From Opisthocomus hoazin (taxonomy: Eukaryota > Chordata > Aves > Opisthocomiformes > Opisthocomidae): a DNA stretch of 64,000 bases. A program made the translations under genes and the position numbers. The notes under the pieces were generated by a model that saw nothing but the letters and a program-made list of their open reading frames with translations, ran no database searches and was not told the origin of the DNA. This document shows, one piece after another, positions 59,251-64,000 of this stretch; the stretch's first letter is position 1, and every line of letters begins with the position of its first letter. Where the stretch lies: the NCBI RefSeq assembly GCF_030867145.1, contig NC_134429.1:15376677-15440676 (forward strand), in the 5' to 3' direction.

Positions 59251-60473
59251 AAAGTTTGTAATCCAATGGACACACAAAACAAAACTGCGCTGAGAAAAAA
59301 AAAAACAAAAACAAAAAACAAAACAGTTCCATAAATTAATAAGTGTTAGGGCAGGCGAGGGGGGCGGGGGGGTCGAAGTCTTTTGTACAAGTGTATAACA
59401 CTTCCACAGCTCATGAGACGAGGGGGGGCATGTTTAAATGAAGCGCACTTACAAATGAGTGACAATACAAAGTCTGAGTATGAAAATAAGATTTTCTCTG
59501 AAAACACATTTTTGGCACAGATTAAAAAAAAATGTATGTTGTGGGGATTTGATTTTTTTTCTTTTTAAAGTCAGTATTATATATATTTATATATATTATA
59601 TATATATTTATATATACACACACCCACTGAGTTCTGCATATCCCACCAGGAAGGAAAATAGCTCTCCCTTTTGTTTTTATTTTCTGTTTTTGTTTTGTAA
59701 TTTTCTCTCTTTTTTTTTTTTTCTTTTTTTCAGTGTAAACTGTACATCCCAGATGAAGAGAAGACGGCTGCAGCAGGGGCAAGCGGAGGAGAGGAAGGTT
59801 CACATCCAGAAAAAAATAAAAACGAAACAAAAAACCAAAAGAAAAAAAAAAAATAAATCCAACCGATAAAATAAAATTTAAAAAAAAAACAACCAACCAA
59901 CAACAGACCATGTGTGAAATGCTCCTTGACCCACGGGGTGCGGCAGCGGTGCCCAGGTCCTGCGTTTAGTCCACGGCGCGTGTTAACGTGTGTCAAGACA
60001 TCCAGAACGTCACAGCGTGTCTCCAAACTGTGCAAAGGTCCGAGTCACTAATTTAGTGCAAAGGCAGTTCAGGTTCTTTTTTTTTTATTATATTTTTTTT
60101 TCCTTTTTTTTTTTTTTTTGTTAAAAAAAATAAGCCCTCCTTTCTCTTTTCCCCAAGAGGAGGGGCGGAAACCCCACACCAGTCCGCCTGCTGAGTGCAT
60201 CAGTTGTCCGTAAGCTAAAGCAATATGTAAACATACAGGGCAGCGGGGCCGCTACCCAGCGACAGTTTGATCGAGGCCGGTTAGGGCAGGAGGCTGGTAG
60301 TCTGGCAGCATTTTCTTGTTCCATTCCTTTCTCTCTCTCTTTTTATTTATTTTTATTTTAATTTTTTGTGTGTGTGTGTGGTTTTTGTGGGCTTTTTTTT
60401 TTTTTTTTGCTGCAGGGCCTTGGAAAAAAAAAAAAAAAGAAATAATAATAAAAGTCAGTAACCGGTAAACAGC
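59251..60473 (-). other. SPEN: SPEN 3' UTR
   Basis: AT-rich, much less GC than its surroundings. It contains a TA-rich microsatellite (59575-59622), several long A and T runs, and a TG run near 60367-60379. Position after the SPEN stop codon and before the poly(A) signal marks it as 3' UTR. Confidence 0.7.
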
Positions 60474-63400
60474 TCATACCGACGCGATGACAATCATCAG
60501 GTGAGGAGAGATGTTGGAGATGCTGGCGAGGAGGTCCGGGGCGAGGCGGGACAGGTGGCTTTCCGAAAACTCGCAGGGTGGGAAGATCTGCAGAACATAG
60601 GCAGGCTGCGAGGGAGAAAAGACAGGCGGGTGAGAGACACAGCAGGGCCAGGGCTGGCCCGAAATGTCCTAAAATGGGACGTTTGGAGGATTTTTGGGGA
60701 GCTTAAAGGCTCGTAACCCGGCGCGCTCGTATGAGAAAGGAGAGGCTGCTCAGCAGTGCAGGTGCGGCTCCCGAGGTGGGGAGTTTTTCCACACCAGGGA
60801 CGCAAGAGCTGGCTGGTTTTATTGCAAAACACAAAACCCCTCCCACGAATTCTCATTCCAGCGGTTGCTGCGAGCGCTGACGGCTCGCTGCGGGCTGTTC
60901 ACACCCAGGGAACAGATTCCGTTTGATCCGAGGCAGCAACACAGCTGGAATAAACGCTCCCCATCACCAAAGCCAAACGTTTTGTCTTTATGTGGCAAAG
61001 AGCAAGAAAACACCAGGGGTCCTGGAAAAATCCAGATCTGCCATGAGGAAGAAACCAGAAGACTACTTCCAGCGCAGAAAAAGATCTGGAAAATGGGTCT
61101 GGTTTGTCTTCAGCCGAAGACGTAGGGCTGTGAACAGACTGAGCACACGCTTGGGGGGTTTTTTTTGGCTTTGCAGTTCATCTCCAGTCACGGTATCGAT
61201 CGTATCGGTGCGTTTCGATCGGCGACGTCAGAAGCCAGCACGGTACACGTGGGGGTTTTGTTTCAGTAATAAAACCAGGCAGCTCAGCTACAACCTTAAG
61301 CACAGCCCTAGGGTGGAAGGCGGCAGGTCCCGTTATCTATCCATTTATCCACGGCGTTTCAGGGCTTTCCCCGCCAATACCTGATTAGAGCCGGGGTTGG
61401 GAACGTTGATGATTCCTGCGGCTTGCTTAGCCTGCAGGTAGCTGATGAAGGCAGCCTTCAGCGACTCCGTCTGACTCACGACATCCTCCTGGTCGCGGCC
61501 GCACGGCAAGGCCAGCAACAGGCAGTAATCGCTCTCCACCTGGAAAGCAAACACAGCAGTTCAGTCAGACGATTGCTGGGAACAGGCTCGCTCCTGACAC
61601 GCATTCGTTACCCGCAGTGGAAAATCCTCTCTTTGAACCCCTTCAAAGTTACAAAAGACGTGCTGAAAGCTCGGCCGGGAGACGGTGACAGCTACTGATC
61701 TCCACGGCCGCCTGGATCCCGCTCTCCGCCTCACCCCGACGTGTCAGAGCCAGCAGGAATTCGTTCCAGGGATGGGTGACTCCAAAGGCTTCCCAACTCC
61801 GCCATTCCCTGTTCCACGAACACAGCACACCTATCGCTCGCGACTCGCAATCCGTGTCTCACGCTCTCCGGGACGCAGGAATGGCGCAGCTTTCACCCGA
61901 CTCCCCAGATAAAGTGACCGAAGCAACGAGAGGTGAAGTTTCCGGGAGCAGCTTTCAGCACGCAGACCTCGGCTCTCCCCAGCGGCGCATCCTCACCCGG
62001 TCCCAGCCCCTCACCATCATTCTCCGCGCGACCCCCTCCAGCTGCGACGCCTCCAGCCGCATGCGCTGGGCGATCCTCAGCGGCGGCCCTCCCTCCGGTG
62101 CCGGCAGGGACCGGTGCGCCAAGACGTTGTTACCGGAGACGAAGTGGAGCTGAACGGCGGCCGTGTCGTTCTTTAGAGCCAAAAGGCCCTGCCAGACAAT
62201 CGGGTATTTCTGCCAAGAGAGGGAGAAGACATATTAAATGTAGATGAAGGAGAGGGGGGTCTGAAACCCCGTTTGGCTCTGGTGCTTTCACAGGTAATGC
62301 AGACACCGCCGCACTGCTTTAAGGACTCAGCACAGATCTAACATCTCGTCACCCCCCGTACGCACCGCTCCTGCCAAAGCAGCAATTCAGCCCTTGTTCT
62401 TCCAGCTGGCTGAGGCGCCTGGGTGGCTCCCTCCATCGCAGCGTCAGAGCACTTCCCGATCTTTCAGTCTCCCACACAGCACGAGGCAAGCAGGGCCGTT
62501 ACCAAAACGGTATTTTTCTCTTTTACAAATGGGAGAATCGAGGAACAGCAGCGGCAGGAGGGCTGCTCAAGGTTATGCGGGAAACACTCGGCGCTGAACG
62601 CAACTCTCCGTTGCTCATCAGTGCCTGTTACTCGCTATCTGCCTCCTCTTCCTCAGCCTGCACGCTTTGGGAGAGTTTTTTTTCTTTTTCTTTAAATTAA
62701 ATGCATCGTATCTCTGTTTCCTGCCCCTGAAGAAAACCTTCCCAAGAAACAGCGGGCTCTAAGAACGATGCAGCACCGCCTGCCTGCACCTGCAGGCTGT
62801 ATTAAACAACAGGGAGAGAAAACGCGGCTGCTCGGCACTACCAGCACCTTAATTTTGAGACTCCAGGAAACGCCGTGTAAACGTGAACACGGCTAAAATT
62901 CACGGGGGACAGAAACAGCCCAGAAAGGAGACAATCGATCGCCTCCTCCACATCTGAAGCATTTGACACAAGAGAGGTCAGGTCTGGTGCCACAAGCGAG
63001 CCGAGCGATACAGAACTTGATCATCTCTCCCCGACGAGGAGCGTGAGGCTGCTTGGCCAGGAGAAGACGACGGAGCGATGCTTACCGTCAGAAGCTGAAC
63101 CATATCCACAGGTCTCTGCGAAACGGGGTGAGGAGACGGCTCTTGTTTGAGAGCAGACTGGGGCTCGGGGCGATTGAGGGGCAGCCCCGGCGGGGCTCCG
63201 GGACCCGACGTCGTGGGGATAAACAAGGATTGCTTGGGAACCGCCTGAGGTTGGTGCGGTGACGGAAGCTCCTGTTTCATCGAAATGGCGACGGGCGAAG
63301 GGTAGGAGGTCTGGCCCGTGTCTGCTTGTGCCCTCTGAAGGTGAACGTGAGGGTCTATCGGTGCCGCATGCCTATTTACAGTGGGGTGGTGACTCTGTTC

Positions 63401-63499
63401 AGGTCCTGCTGCCGCTGGGCCCTTGGGATCCTGGGGGATCTGAGGGGTCTTGCTGCGTACTGGCTGGGTGGGGTGCGAGTGTTCGCCCTCCGACAGACC
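60474..63499 (-). CDS. SPEN: SPEN (SHARP/MINT), C-terminal four exons with SPOC domain, 5' partial
   Basis: Very large nuclear co-repressor; its SPOC domain binds SMRT/NCoR and RNA polymerase II phospho-CTD. It acts in Notch target repression and, in mammals, in Xist silencing. Exons, 5' to 3': 63499-63086, 62209-62015, 61539-61381, 60605-60474; 138, 65, 53 and 43 residues, all borders in phase 0. The first exon carries a Pro/Gln-rich stretch (KTPQIPQDPKGPAAAGPEQS) and SQRPVDMVQLL. The next ones form the SPOC domain (KYPIVWQGLLALKNDTAAVQ, LHFVSGNNVLAHRSLP, LLLALPCGRDQEDVVSQTES, AGIINVPNPGSNQ). The last ends NISPHLMIVIASV, as in human. The giant central exon and the RNA-recognition motifs lie beyond 64000. 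Confidence 0.97.
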
Positions 63500-64000
63500 C
63501 TGGGAAGCAGGCAGCGGGGGTAAAAGGGAGGATTTTAGGCCATGGACGTACCAGAACTTGCTAATTCAACGTTAAGGCTGCCAGGACACCACCAGATTGC
63601 TGGTGGAGAAATCTGAGTCCGTCTCCAAACCACCAGACCAGCCCTGCTGCGGCGGTGCCTGCACCAGCCTCCCCTTCCAAATCCACCCCAGCAGCCTCTC
63701 CCACCCAGGAACTGAAATCGCATCCCCTGGACCCCACCCCGACCCCATCCTCAGCCACGCCATCCGTCCGAGGATGTCTGACCCACGCGCCACCTCGATG
63801 CTGATGATTCTCCCCCCCTGACACCTCTATGTCTAGAAACCTGTAGGCAGCTTCACACTTGCTGGTTGGAGTCCTGGAGTAGTTCAGAAAATGGGCTTTT
63901 TTTAGCCTTCTTTAATGCTAAGCAGTGTTCAAACCCCATTTCCCAAATAAAAATCACTCCTCTTGTGATATGAACTTAGGCAAGGCTTGGAGACTAACCA
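63500..64000 (-). other. SPEN: SPEN intron, no exon seen
   Basis: Follows (in transcription terms precedes) the exon that begins at 63499 with a normal acceptor. No part of the giant SPEN exon is recognised up to the window edge. Confidence 0.6.

Overview
The window looks like a gene-dense, GC-rich piece of a bird genome, probably a microchromosome. The evidence is short introns, CR1 LINE fragments ending in the ATTCTGTG octamer, many G/C-rich minisatellites, and seven genes in an order that mirrors human 1p36.13. The order here is FBXO42, CPLANE2 (RSG1), EPHA2, one CLCNK gene, HSPB7, ZBTB17, SPEN. The species cannot be named from the sequence. Exons were found by matching translated pieces to remembered human orthologues and then joining GT-AG (once GC-AG) boundaries in phase.

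Layout. 1-5504 is an intron of FBXO42; 5505-10133 holds its last six coding exons (+). CPLANE2 (+) is complete at 13685-15610 with a compact NRF1/CRE promoter near 12923-13007. EPHA2 (+) is complete in 17 coding exons at 16836-29124. A single kidney-type chloride channel gene (CLCNK, -) is complete in 19 exons at 32473-37743. It is divergent from HSPB7 (+, 38305-39379), whose upstream region has a perfect MEF2 site. ZBTB17/MIZ1 (+) has a CpG-rich promoter and noncoding first exon near 41397 and codes from 46639 to 52357. The 3' end of SPEN, carrying its SPOC domain, lies on the minus strand at 60474-63499. The joined reading frames are 249 (CPLANE2), 972 (EPHA2), 689 (CLCNK), 148 (HSPB7) and 802 (ZBTB17) residues. 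All are close to the human lengths except HSPB7, which lacks the polyserine stretch. Human neighbours ARHGEF19, FAM131C and SRARP are not seen in the expected gaps.

Non-coding DNA is dominated by private tandem repeats: many larger introns and gene gaps have their own minisatellite, and each plus-strand gene from FBXO42 to EPHA2 is followed by a G-rich one. Three CR1 fragments are present, two of them nearly identical and in the same intron of ZBTB17.

The most unusual structure is at 52802-58679, between the converging 3' ends of ZBTB17 and SPEN. It is a 5.9-kb array of alternating inverted repeats: about 400-bp palindromic blocks edged by GCATTAATGC, separated by a GTCC/GGAC minisatellite that switches strand midway between blocks. 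The spacers occur in both orientations, and a 40-bp inverted repeat closes the array at its two ends. I know of no described element that matches it.
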